Part shown: positions 24,481 to 35,099 of the stretch, one piece after another | Layout: every line of letters starts with the position of its first letter | Position numbering within the stretch: the first letter of the stretch is position 1 | From: Toxorhynchites rutilus septentrionalis | Taxonomy: Eukaryota > Arthropoda > Insecta > Diptera > Culicidae | Length of the DNA stretch: 64,000 nt | Direction: 5' to 3' | Assembly: GCF_029784135.1 (NCBI RefSeq) | Contig: NC_073746.1 | Coordinates: 303,687,455-303,751,454 of the forward strand | Position numbers and translations under genes: made by a program | The notes under the pieces: model-generated | The model's input: the letters and a program-made list of their open reading frames with translations, nothing else | The model's database searches: none | What the model was told of the DNA's origin: nothing

Positions 24481-24779
24481 TTTGTATGTATTTTATTGTA
24501 TTTTCTTTTATTAATTTCAAACATAAGCAATTTCAGAATAAAAATTGATTCCACAAACAATTCAGTGTTTCTGTGGATTGTACCTAAAGCTTCCGAAACA
24601 TCGAAACAATGAATGATTTGACCTCGCGAAACGGGACATCTAGAAGCTTCTCTAAGTCTACTAAGTAGCTTCTTCCTGAAGGCGTACTGTCTGTGATCGA
24701 AGAGCGTATGTTCTTGCACTACAATACTTGCTGTTTCAGATTTAGGGGTTGAAGTCACTCCATGTACCGAGCCGTGAGC

Positions 24780-24980
24780 CGAGGTCTGCAAATTAGGCCT
24801 CCGTGGCGGCCATGACCTCCTCATACGACTCAAATTTCTGCCCGACGAGTTACTTTTTCAAGTTTGGAAACAAAACAAAGTCGCAAGGGGCCAAAACTTG
24901 AGAATACGGTGCATGGGACAGCAGTTTGTAGTGCAATTCGACCAGTTTGGCCGTGGCGGCGGCGGCATTTTCATTTTTCC
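24780..24980 (-). pseudogene. mariner-like transposase C-terminal relic
   Basis: Minus-strand translation reads AAATAKLVELHYKLLSHA, then PYSQVLAPCDFVLFPNLKK, a stop, LVGQKFESYEEVMAATEA, a stop, FADL. This matches the mariner block 'PPYSPDLAPCDFFLFP-x-LK' that carries the third catalytic D and the following helix. Two stops and no partner termini: a small fossil. Confidence 0.6.
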
Positions 24981-25419
24981 AAATTAGCGGACACGCCCGC
25001 TTCCGCGCACGGTCAAAACAAACCTACGAGTCCGATTCGGCTGAAATAGTCGTTCACGAGAATGTCCTACACTATAAGTTATCTCTCTTGCGATACTGAC
25101 ACTATCGGGCGATGAAGCTAAGTACTTATTGGGCCCCCCTCGTAAATATAGAACATTTGCCACGTTTGAATTTTTTTTTGAAAAAATAAGCTCCTGCCAA
25201 TGAAAACTAGCGGATGTCAAGGTCCGCGTCCAACGTCATTAATCACGGTACTTCAGTGTCCTTCTGCAGTTCCGATCTAAAGTACATCACATTTATTCAC
25301 CGCACCCATGGTAGTAACATTATTTCGAACACAATTTTGAAACTAAAATCGGATTCAAGAATTCAACAAACAGACGAAAAGTTGAAAAAAAATAAGATCA
25401 CCTGCATTCGACCATTTCT

Positions 25420-25610
25420 GACGTAGGACTACGTATTTCAGGGAGAGTTCTTATCAGAAAACAGATTGTTTTCATGAAAAAAAGTTAATAACGTTATTAA
25501 CTATCGCTACTAACGAATTCTGATTATTTGCACACCAATCGAATCAGCAATTCTGTGCGTTTGATATGCTATACGTTGCGATTCCCTAATCCGTAAACGA
25601 TTGAAATTAA
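25420..25610 (+). mobile_element. Truncated modular element M4 (left end only)
   Basis: It starts GACGTAGGACTACGTA and aligns with the GACGTAG end of M3 over about 190 bp (TTTCAGG, GTTAATAACGTTATTAACTA, TTTGCACACCAATCGAATCA, GATATGCTATACGTTGC). It lacks the module array, the other end and the T-run flank. Confidence 0.5.
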
Positions 25611-26403
25611 CCCCTTCCCGTACGATTTAATTTTCAAAAGAGCGGAACAAATGCAAACGCTTCAATGGGTCATGCATCGAGTTATTTCACTACTCTGCTG
25701 AGCGTCTTAGCGCCTTGTGACATGCAAGCGCACCACGAGAGAGACTCGATATTGTACGTTTTGGCACAATCATTTCATATCGAATGGGACTCGATGTTGA
25801 ACGTGAAAGGGTTAATGAAAATTGAAAGCATTTCCATTTACCCATGCATTTGTATTGCCCATTTTGTGTCCTTACTATCTCTACCATCAATAACTGGCAA
25901 CTAATGACTCATCCAGTGTGACGTGACAACGTGAGTCAAAACGTCAAAAGTCAAAACAATCAATAAGTTGCATAAAAAAGAATTTCACCGTATTATAGTA
26001 AGCTATTTATTATTTTTTTTATGGTTTTCATTATTTTGAATACTTTTCACTTTCCTCTAAGGTCTCCCCTTCCCCTTTCAAAAGTCAACTCTATAGGGGA
26101 AGGTGGTCCTAATGCAACCGGTGGTCCTGAACCTACTCCCCTCCCCTTTGTATCTCAGAAACGGTGCTTTCTACCGGATTCTCAGTAGTGTCAAATGAAA
26201 GGTGTCACAACGCAGACAATTTGATAACATGGTGACTTTTTTCTGGCTCTCTTCATTCTAGCGTTTTAGCGCCATTTTGCGTTTTCATTGCTTCAAAAAC
26301 AGTATAAAAATATGTTGGTCTGTATGGAAAATGAGTTCAATGTTCTTTTAGATTGTGAAACATTACAAAACAATTTCATTTGCTTGCATCATCAAAATAA
26401 GCT

Positions 26404-26697
26404 GTTTCTCCTTCTTCTTAAATGACACTAACGTTCCTAGAGGAACTTCGCCTTCTCAACGTAGTATTACTTGCGCCATTTTTATTAGTACTTGGTTTAG
26501 TTGCCAAATGACACGGCTTGAATGCACTCTGAGTGGCAAGCTCTAGAATACGCGTGACCACAGTGCAAGTCGGAGAAAATTTATTTTACGAAAAATTCCC
26601 CCAACCAGAACGGGATTCGAACCCGAACCCCCGGCATGTTAGGTGTGACGCTAACCACTCGGCTACGGGAGCACCTAATAGCCTAATAACTGATAAC
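26404..26697 (-). mobile_element. tRNA-derived SINE, copy 1, 11-bp target duplication
   Basis: On the minus strand the 5' part reads as a tRNA-like head: CCCGTAGCCGAGTGGTTAGC (A box) and GGTTCGAATCCCG (B box) separated by about 35 bp. A tRNA-unrelated body of about 170 bp follows and ends in an AAGAAGAAGGAG-type tail. CAAAATAAGCT flanks it at 26393-26403 and 26698-26708. It shares its body with copy 2. It is not a functional tRNA gene. Confidence 0.75.
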
Positions 26698-26708
26698 CAA
26701 AATAAGCT

Positions 26709-27959
26709 ATATTAATTGAACCTACCTGTTATCTGCAGTACACGGCATGCCGTTATTTGAAGAAAGTCAGGGTGGTCCTAAACCGCCCCCAGTTTTTACA
26801 TCGTGATTATTTAACACGTTCACTCAGGTGCTTTCCATCAATAGCTCACACAAGTCTGGCCCATCGAGTAGCGCTTACTACCGGAAGAACGCATTTGATT
26901 TTGTTATCATAAATTTTTGATTAACCATGTGTGTGCATCCGTGTGCCTGTGCAAGGGCGTTTATGTTTGCGTGTTGACGAAGATTTTTGCGTTGACGTTG
27001 ACTTTGATCGTTGACCATTGACGTTTGCGTGTGTTATTTTGTCTAACTCCACACGCGTCGCTCTAACGCCAAGTTCTTCCCACTCTCACATTATCTCCCT
27101 CTCGCTCAAATCCTATCTGCTCACTATAAAACATTATTCTCTTTTTCATTCTTCGGATATATGCTAAGACTACCATTTCCGGTCGTATTGTGGGATTTCA
27201 TGCCATTCCCGGTCTTTTAGATCAGTCTTCAACGAACCGGAAGTCACCATCCTCGATTCCAAAATAGCATCGGAATACGATTTTAGACTTCCGCTGATAC
27301 GACCCTTGCTCCCAATAACCATATTGTATGGTGTTTCTACATTTTTTTCATTTAATACTATGGTCAGCAAACCGGAAGTGGCGACAAGATTATGTTCTAT
27401 ATTCTGGAATCTACGTTCATCTATTGTTGAGAAAACATAGAAGAAAGTTCATTTTTATGTTTTGAAACGGAACTAACAATAATTAAATTAATCATTAATA
27501 TTCTACAGTCCGAAGCAGCAAAAAGTCAGGTGTTGTCAATTCACAAGGTATTTATTGACTGACAACAAGCCAATCTAACTATAAAATATTCTCCGGCTGA
27601 TGTTTTATTTTGTTTTGTTTTATTTCGTGTGATTTGTACATGAAAACGTAAAAAAAGTGTTTGTAGTGAGTCAAAATACGAAAGTCAGTTGATACTCCTC
27701 TATTTGTGGACCGATCTTAACCAAATGTTGTGGGTTGTTGACCATCATTGTTTGCTCAGAGCAACCCAAGTATAAAAATAGTTGAACTTAGGTTCATCTG
27801 ATAAACTAAAAACATATTTTTTTTGACGTGACAACGCTTCAAATCCCTGTTTTTCAAATGCTTGTTTCTCATAAATTACAGAATGAAACCTAGGTCTACC
27901 CACGGTTCTTCAAGCAAGTATTTAATTATCCATTCAATGATATAAAGATTATGAATTGA
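26709..27959. other. No gene recognised
   Basis: Non-coding. A T8 run at about 27818-27826 is followed by GACGTGACAACGC, similar to the start of the modular family but without the rest. Confidence 0.45.
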
Positions 27960-28460
27960 GCTGACCCACTTTTCATCGCCAGTCACCATCCGCTTCTGAA
28001 ACGGGTCGATTTTGTTGCGATTCAGCAGTGATTCACATGCGTCGATACGGTCAAAGATGTTTTTTTGCGTCAACGTGTGTGGCACCCGTACATCGAGCTT
28101 CTTTGTGAATCCAAGCTTCTTCAAATGGTTAATAACGGTTTGATGACTTATCCCCAGCTCTTGGCCGATGCTACGGCTGCTACTATGCCGGTCTTTCTCG
28201 GCTAATTCAGCGATTTTGTCGCAATTTTCGACGACAGGCCTTCCGGAGCGTGGCGCATCTTCGACGACCTCTACACCAGAACGAAAACGTTGAAACCATC
28301 GTTGTGCGGTGGAAATGGAAACTGTATCGGGTCCATAAACTGCACAAATTTTATTGGCAGCTTGAGATGCATTTTTGCCTTTGTCATAGTAGTACTGTAA
28401 AATATGTCGGATTTTCTCTTTGTTTTGCTCCGTATTTGCGACACTATAACTCACGAACGA
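27960..28460 (-). pseudogene. mariner transposase, N-terminal 160 residues
   Basis: It encodes NKEKIRHILQYYYDKGKNAS (first helix-turn-helix), STAQRWFQRFRSGVEVVEDA, PRSGRPVVEN, QELGISHQTVINHLKKLGF (second helix-turn-helix), VPHTLTQKN (the WVPHEL-type signature) and VTGDEKW, which carries the first catalytic D. After W the sequence leaves mariner, so the second and third catalytic residues are absent. The open frame extends upstream of the true start. Confidence 0.8.
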
Positions 28461-28912
28461 CTCAACCAAACAAAACACTGTCAAGGATTATATTCATTCG
28501 CTATCCAACTCTTGACGAGTAAAGTTCAGTGTCGGTATTGTGCGTTGCCACTTTTGCTATTGTGCTATTGGTACGAGTGTATCGTGTACGAGTGAAGGTC
28601 ATTGCTGTCCGCGACCTGACCTTTTGTGAAGTGTAATGAAGGAACAAAGGAAGCAGCGCTCTTGCAGCGAGCCGGATTGCAGCTGTTGAACTGATTCGGC
28701 ATAACGGGATCGCCATCGCGTGACTGTCGCAAACGGGATTCATCACCACGTGGCTGCGTAAGCTATTCTTGCGCTATTGTGTTGTCTCCGTAGCGCGTAG
28801 CCTCTGTCTCTCCCTGATTAGGGCAGTAGAGCGCATTATTGGAACAACTTATATATTAAGATTATTGTTAAAATCAATAATAATTTAGAAATAAGACAGA
28901 AATTTTTGTAAA

Positions 28913-30505
28913 ATGGAGAATAGTGGAGGATCTCCAGAGATGGAGATCTCCGATAATGAATCTCATACAAGATCTGGGAAAAAACATAAACGAGTCCCTC
29001 ATAAGGAAGATAATTCTTCTGGGGACGAATCCGCTCATCCTACCAAGCCCCCCTCTAAGAAAATTGCAAGCCTCCCTTCTCAACCCACTGTTACTTCCAC
29101 TCCCCCTCTCCCATCATCGATTTCGCTTCCCCCTTCTGATGCTTCCGATCCAACCCAATCCTCGTCCTCGTCCTCATCCTCATCCTCGTCCTCGTCCTCG
29201 TCTTCCCCCTCTGTTGTCTCCGCTCCACGTGTCAGAGTTTATCCAGAAGATGCACCTGGAACTGGCCCTTGGGTTGTTTTCCTCCGGCCAAAACCGAAAG
29301 GAAAAAACCTTAACGTGATTCAGATCATGAAAGATCTGGCCAGATACACTTCTGTATCTGAAATTCGCAGGGTTAGACCGAACAAATTGCGAGTTGTCGT
29401 GAATGAACGGAAACACGCAAACGAGATTGTTGCTGATCAACATTTCACTCTCGAATATCGAACATTTATACCCTCCCATAACGTAGAAATTGAGGGGGTG
29501 ACAACTGAAACGGGTCTGACGAGCGAACAAATAAAAGCAGAAGGAAAAGGCAAGTTCAAGAAGCTCCCCTCAATGGAAGTGAAAATCTTGGACTGTCGCC
29601 AACTCGGGAAACTTTCCCATGATGGGGACCAAACTAAATTTACGCCGTCCGACTCGTTTAGAGTCACCTTTGCTGGTGCCGCCCTCCCTGACTACGTTAT
29701 GGTGGACAAATTGAGACTACCTGTGCGACTCTTCGTGCCAAAGCCCATGACTTGCAACAAATGCAAGTCAGTTGGTCACACTTCGGATTATTGTGCCAAC
29801 AAGGAGCGCTGTGCCACTTGCGGAGAGCAACATGAGGGGAAATCCTGCAGTGCGACTGAGCATAAATGTTCATATTGCGGGGGATCTCCACACGAGCTCT
29901 CAGTTTGTGAAAATTACAAGAGTCGCTGGAAGAAACAGAAGCGCTCTTTAAAGGAACGCTCGAAGCGCACATTTGCGGAAATTTTGAAGGGCGCTTCGCC
30001 ACTGACCCAACAACAAGAACAACCAATCTCAACACACAATACCTTTTCCACGTTGCCAGTTGATGAAGTGGAAGCGGACGCAGCTAGCGCGGGCACACCG
30101 TTTATTTTCAAAGGGAATCCCCGGCGCAAAAATGTGACCACTCCCAAAGTTTAAGAACAAGTCCCCACGGTTATATCCTCTGTTAGCTTGCCTAAAAAAT
30201 CGAGTGCAGCGGACAAACAAAACCAGGTTCCTCCTGGCTTCCGTGGGAATATTTCATCTTCGAACGACCCAGCACTCGAGGGGACATCAAAAACCCCAAC
30301 TGTCCCTGTTTCGCCGTCAAGCTCAACTTCCCAATCGGGATTTATAAAGTTGACTGACCTTGTGGATCAAATCTTCACGTGTTTTAATGTTTCCGATTCC
30401 ATCAGAACCATTGTCATCTCAATGCTTCCAGTACTGAAGACAATTTTGCAGCAATTGATGCAAACATGGCCCCTCCTTGCAATGATTATCTCTCTTGATG
30501 TCTAA
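28913..30505 (+). pseudogene. ORF1 (nucleic-acid-binding protein) of I-like copy C, one internal stop
   Basis: ORF1 proteins of this group bind the element RNA. The ATG at 28913 opens a frame with an acidic and serine-rich N terminus including a poly-Ser run (about residues 82-100). An RRM-like segment (about 107-200, GPWVVFLRPKPKGKNLN) follows, then three zinc knuckles at residues 281-332: CNKCKSVGHTSDYC, CATCGEQHEGKSC and CSYCGGSPHELSVC. TAA at 30152-30154 ends the first frame at 413 residues. The same frame then stays open for 117 more codons and keeps a segment conserved in copy D (NQVPPGFRGN; SGFIKLTDLVDQIF), so the stop is secondary and the original product was about 530 residues. The C terminus overlaps the ORF2 start by 8 nt. 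Confidence 0.85.
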
Positions 30506-33500
30506 TTTAAATAGAGAGGTCGGAGATATCACTGTTTTACAGTGGAATTGTCGTAGTCTTATCCCTAAATTGGATACATTCAAATTTTTAATTCATAAGT
30601 TCAATTGTGATGTTTTTGCTCTGTCCGAAACTTGGCTTTCTTCGCGAGATGATCTCTCTTTCCACGATTTTAATATCATACGCTTGGACCGTGATGACAG
30701 ATACGGAGGGGTGCTATTGGGTATCAATAAGTGCCACTCATTTTTTCGAATTGACCTTCCACCTATTGGAGGGATCGAAGCTGTTGCTTGTCATGCAAAC
30801 ATCAGAGGCAAAGACCACTGTATTGTCAGCGGTGACCGGAATAAATCGCCACAGTAAACAACTGCAACAGAAACAACCGCTTAGAAAAAGTGTAGTAGGC
30901 TAGAAATATTTGGCGCGGGAAAAACATCATGTGCCTCACATTTCTATTATAAATTTATTCTCTTGTTCTCGTTTTTCGAAATTTATTCTGAGGACAATGT
31001 AATGGGGACGAAGTCCCCATTTGGCGAGGATAAGGAATCGAGGCGGCCCATGCCGCCAAGATGACGCAATCCGAGTCCACCGCCGACCCGCCGTCGGAAG
31101 CGGCGGTGTCTCGCACGCAAACCTGGGATCCACTGATTGCCCGGTTAGTTTGAAACATAGGATACGATCCTTTAGCAATGTCCGACCGAGCTCTAGCGAG
31201 CGTCGGACGGTATACGTCTGCCCGGGGCGTTACGTTTGCCTGGGGCGATACGTTTGCCCGGTTAATTCTTGTTTTGAAATACAATACCGCGCCACAATAT
31301 TTATAGCCTACTACACATTTTATAAGCGGTGGTTTCTGTTGCAGTCGTTTTCTGTGGCGATTTATTCCGGGAACCATTGTCAGCTTGTATTGGCCTCCGA
31401 GAGCTGCGGTTAACCGCAATCAACTTGTTGACATGTGCTCACTCCTTCCTGAGCCACGATTGATCTTGGGAGACTTCAACTCTCACGGAACTGCCTGGGG
31501 GGAACAGTACGACGACAATCGTTCATTGTTGATATATGATCTTTGTAACAGCTTCAATATGACCTTTGCTCGAATTCACTATCGTTAGATTGCAAGTGGA
31601 ATGTAATCCAGAACCCCAACGGTAGTGATCACTTGCCAATCAAAATTTTCATCACCATTGGGTCGAATTCTTCTGAATCTATAAACATGGCATATGACCT
31701 CACAAGACACATTGACTGGAAAAAATATGCGGACGCGATTGCTCTAGCCATCAATTCCAGAGATGGTTTACCTCCATTGGAGGAGTATAACTTTCTTTCT
31801 CGTTTGATCTATGACAGCGCGGTTCGCGCTCAAACGAAACCCATCCCAGGTTCCACCATTTCCCGAAGGCCTCCCAATCTATGGTGGGATAGCCAATTTT
31901 CCAAGCTTTATGTAGAAAAATCGAATGCATTTAAAGCTTTTCGGAAACGTGGAACCCCTGAAAATTTTCAATGAGAAATCGCTCTTCAACGAATGAAAGC
32001 GAAGAATATTCACATCGATGGATTTTTAATTTTGCACGGAAGGTTTGTCCTGATTCCGCTCCTGTGCAAAAAATTGTTCGAGATATACCACAAGGTAGGT
32101 GCGATCTTGATTCTGAGTTTTCGATGGTAGAATTCTCTCTTGCTCTGCTCTCATGTAACAATTCTGCTCCGGGATCGGATAGAATTAAGTTCAACTTGCT
32201 GAAAAACCTCCCTGATGTGGCGAAACATCGCTTGTTGAATTTATTCAATCGGTTTCTGGAGAATAATATTGTTCCAGATGATTGGAGACAAGTACGAGTT
32301 ATAGCTATTCAAAAACCCGGAAAACCCGCGTCCGACTTCAATTCGTACCGCCCAATAGCAATGCTGTCTTGTATACGGAAATTGTTGGAGAAAATGATCT
32401 TGTTTCGCCTTGATCGATGGGTTGAAACGAATGGCCTACTCTCAGATACACAATATGGGTTCCGCAGGGGCAAGGGGACGAATGATTGTCTTGCGTTGCT
32501 TTCTTCAGAAATTCAAATGGCTTACGCCGAAAAAAAAACAAATGGCTTCAGTATTCTTGGACATAAAGGGGGCCTTCGATTCTGTTTCAATAGAGGTTTT
32601 GTCGGACAAATTACACTCTCGGGGTCTGCCACCTCTATTGAATAATATGTTATATAACTTGCTTTGTGAGAAACATTTGAACTTTTCTCACGGAGATTCG
32701 GCAGTAAGTCGGGTCTTTTACATGGGCCTCCCCTAGGGCTCATGTTTAAGCCCCCTTTTGTACAACTTCTATGTAAGCGACATCGACAATTGCCTTACAC
32801 AAAATTGCAACCTAAGACAACTTGCAGATGATGGAGTGGTGTCTGTCGTAGGATCAAACGAATCCGACCTGCAAGGACGCTTACAAGATACTTTGAACAA
32901 TTTTTCAACCTGGGCCATTGGGCTAGGGATCGAATTCTCCACGGAGAAAACAGAGATGGTGGTTTTTTCTAGGAAGCATAGACTAGCAAAACCAAAGCTT
33001 CAACTTTTGGGTAAACCGATCACTCATGCTATGTCATTCAAGTATCTTGGGGTCTGGTTCGACTCCAAATGTACTTGGGGGGCCCATATTAGGTATCTGA
33101 GTAAAAAATGCCAACAAAGAATAAACTTTCTCCGTACAATTACCGGCACCTGGTGGGGAGCCCACCCAGAAGATCTTATAATGTTGTATCGAACAACTAT
33201 TCTCTCAGTGATGGAGTATGGCAGTTTCTATTTTCAATCAGCTGCCAAAACACACCTCATTAAACTCGAGCGAATTCAGTATCTTTGTCTCCGTATCGCG
33301 TTGGGATGTATGCCCTCAACGCATACCATGAGTCTCGAGGTTTTGGCAGGCCTACTCCCACTAAAAGATCGCTTCAATTTATTATCTCTTCGGTTCTTCA
33401 TCCGGTGTAAGGTCATGAACCCATTGGTGATCGTAAATTTTGAGCAGCTGATCGAGCTAAATTTTCACTCCGGATTCATGAGTTCATATCATGAATTCAT

Positions 33501-34058
33501 CTCCATGCAGGTTGATCCTTCTTCGTATATTCCCAACCGTGTTTGTTTCCCTGACTGCATCAATTCCTCTGTGCATTTTGATCTGTCCATGAAGCAAGAT
33601 ATCCATGGATATTCAGATTACCAACAATCGAGGATCGCTCCAACGATCTTCGATGAAAAGTATGGGGGTATCAATTATGATAATATGTACTTTACTGATG
33701 GGTCCACTATAAACGAGTCCACAGGATTTGGAGTGTTCAACGAATTTTTTAGCACCTCACACAGTCTTCAGAATCCTTGCTCAGTGTATATTGCTGAATT
33801 GGCAGCAATTCATTGGGCGCTGGACAGCGTCGCCTCACGACCTGTTGAACACTATTACATTGTAACGGATAGTCTTAGCTCTGTCGAAGCTATCCGTTCA
33901 GCGAGGCGTATCTGGTCGCCAGATCGAATTTAGAAAACTCCCTTCGGGCCCGAGGAAGACAGCCCAATGTGCCGGTGAGAGATGTGTTGGCACGGTTAGA
34001 CCTTGATTACATGTCCCATATATATGTTTTCCTTAAAGCTATAGATCTTCGTGTGTGA
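30498..34058 (+). pseudogene. ORF2 (endonuclease, RT, RNase H) of I-like copy C, heavily broken
   Basis: The start ATGTCTAA overlaps the ORF1 stop. The endonuclease begins VLQWNCRSLIPKLDTFKF and includes ALSETWLSS (E of the catalytic site), then is split by a MITE at 30831-31375 after HCIVS. It continues as PPRAAVNRNQ, PRLILGDFNSHGTAWG (D-x-N motif) and GSDHLP (terminal H). A deletion follows NSFNMT (about 31565), another follows FRKRGT (about 31955). RT runs from DDWRQVRVIAIQKPGKP through SYRPIAMLSCIRKLLEKM, YGFRRGKGTNDCLALL, FLDIKGAFDS and MGLP-stop-GSC (TAG at 32734-32736, replacing Q), then LADDGVVSVVG. RNase H starts FTDGSTINES but is lost by a deletion after VEAIRSA; the last codons (RARGRQPNVPVRDVL to IDLRV) end at 34058. 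Confidence 0.85.
30831..31375. mobile_element. 545-bp MITE with long inverted ends and 9-bp target duplication
   Basis: The left end GGTGACCGGAATAAATCGCC pairs with the right end (reverse complement GGTTCCCGGAATAAATCGCC), and pairing continues for about 75 bp through CACAG, CTGCAACAGAAAC, ACCGCTTA and TGTAGTAGGCTA. ATTGTCAGC lies on both sides (30822-30830 and 31376-31384). Removing the element and one copy restores the ORF2 reading (HCIVS joined to the following tyrosine and PPR). A 9-bp duplication with long inverted ends suggests a MULE/Mutator-like or foldback type. No coding region is supported. Confidence 0.85.
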
Positions 34059-34795
34059 TTGCCCCTAAATCCTTATACCCTCCTTTCCTTCCTTTGCGGG
34101 TAATTCGTCCCCTTGCTATAAATAGTAGAATAAGTTGAAATGTAAATACACTATAGATATACGAATAGATTTATAAATTGAGTGTTCATCAACATTGTTA
34201 CAATTTCCTTATATCCCATCCTTCTCCTAAAAATATGTCACCCTCCTAAACTCGAGTACACCGCGAGTAATCGGTTTTCCACCTTACTAACCATAGATGT
34301 AAGAAAATTGTTTATATATATATAGTTTTAAAATTATATTTAAGAATTCGGCTCCTTTAAACTTAAGTAACTGAGCCTGTAAAAATAAACGAATTAAAAA
34401 AAAAAAAAAAGAATAATATTATAGCGCGCAAAAATACCCTTTCCAACAAGCTATAGTATGACTCGATACAATGAATACAACTAGAACTACGCGCTTACAA
34501 TGACACCTCGCGGAAATATCGCAGGACTTTTTTGACAGCCTAATATTAATTATGTTGTTTTTTAAACTCGCCGTTCGCAAAGGTTGGTGCATAAAAATCA
34601 AATTCGTTCCAAAGAATTTGTATTATAAGTAGTGCTTTTTTAATTTCCTCTAAAACTTGATTTGAAAATTGGTTTGTTGGTGCATAACCTCATGGAATGG
34701 GTCTAGTGCATTCGTTTCTGCCCATTTTCGACTTATTTGGTATAAATAAGCCATCCTCCATTTGAAGTCACAGTCTCAATCCAGCTAGCGATAGC

Positions 34796-35094
34796 GTGCC
34801 TTTCGGATTCTTGGACAGCATACGAAATCGGAGGTGGCTACACGAAGAACTGTTTGCCAAAAATGGCCACTCTGTACGTAAAGAATGCAATCTCCAATCG
34901 AGGCCAATCGAGTCGTATCAGGGCATACTGTCCCAGTCGATGTACGAAAATGGCTGGGAAGCCATCGCAGCTCAACAACTCAAATCCCGTATCATCAGAT
35001 GTGTCAAAAAAGTGGACCTAAAAATGGTTCGGGAATCTTGAGGAAGATTGAAGATGAAGACACCTCAAACTCTCATTGTATGGACTTGCAATAA
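34796..35094 (+). pseudogene. Unassigned reading frame, possibly a transposase C-terminal relic
   Basis: The frame gives RNRRWLHEELFAKNGHSVRK and later AIAAQQLKSRIIRCVKKVDL, then, after a stop at 35039-35041, continuing residues LRKIEDED. The last part resembles the amphipathic C-terminal end of some Tc1/mariner-type transposases, but no catalytic motif or termini were seen. The identity is a guess. Confidence 0.2.
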
Positions 35095-35099
35095 TGCAA

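Larger units (their letters stand above)
20094..24560 (+). repeat. Repeat unit F1 (TAGCTGACCCGGC type), interrupted by a Tc1-like element
   Basis: It starts TAGCTGACCCGGCAAAATTC and matches F2 (from 48941) in order: the leader with CATGTTTTTTCGGTTACATG, ATGAAGACAG, then after the interruption CCATTTCCATTTTCGAAC (about 23998), the TTCCGAATTTTCC block and tandem units with 'AGAAACAT' and 'CTCGAGTTATG'. The 3' limit near 24500-24560 is uncertain. Class is unclear; no coding region of its own was recognised. Confidence 0.55.
28496..34411 (+). mobile_element. I-like non-LTR retrotransposon copy C, almost full length but decayed
   Basis: It has about 415 bp of 5' UTR, ORF1 (from 28913), ORF2 (from 30498) and a 3' UTR ending CTGTAAAAATAAACGAATTA in an A15-type tail (to 34410). 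It lies in the mariner 5' UTR; overlap of the two flanks suggests a short duplication around ATATT, not fully resolved. Internal deletions, stops and a nested MITE break ORF2. The gene order (zinc-knuckle ORF1, then endonuclease-RT-RNase H) is that of I-group non-LTR elements. Confidence 0.8.
27960..34543 (-). mobile_element. Truncated mariner (minus strand), split by I-like copy C
   Basis: The 5' terminus TTAGGCTGTCAAAAAAGTCC lies at 34543 (read leftwards), with TA at 34544-34545. The 5' UTR continues to about 34412, is interrupted by copy C (28496-34411), and resumes at 28495 with the transposase start. The sequence matches the mariner at 56743-58032 very closely. The 3' half is missing beyond about 27960. 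Confidence 0.8.

Noticed and set aside
26590..26675. tRNA gene on the minus strand
   Set aside because: A and B boxes are present, but the head is fused to a repeated non-tRNA body with target duplications and a second copy exists at 36640-36702; it is a SINE.
26090..26790. Single MITE with GGTGGTCCTAA ends
   Set aside because: The two GGTGGTCCTAA words are direct, not inverted, and no target duplication was found.
28923..29318. Proline/arginine-rich frame overlapping ORF1
   Set aside because: It is a shifted reading of the serine-rich repeat in ORF1.
9289..34411. Copies A, B and C as LTR elements
   Set aside because: No LTRs, protease or integrase; 3' A tails, endonuclease (C) and target duplication (B) mark non-LTR elements.
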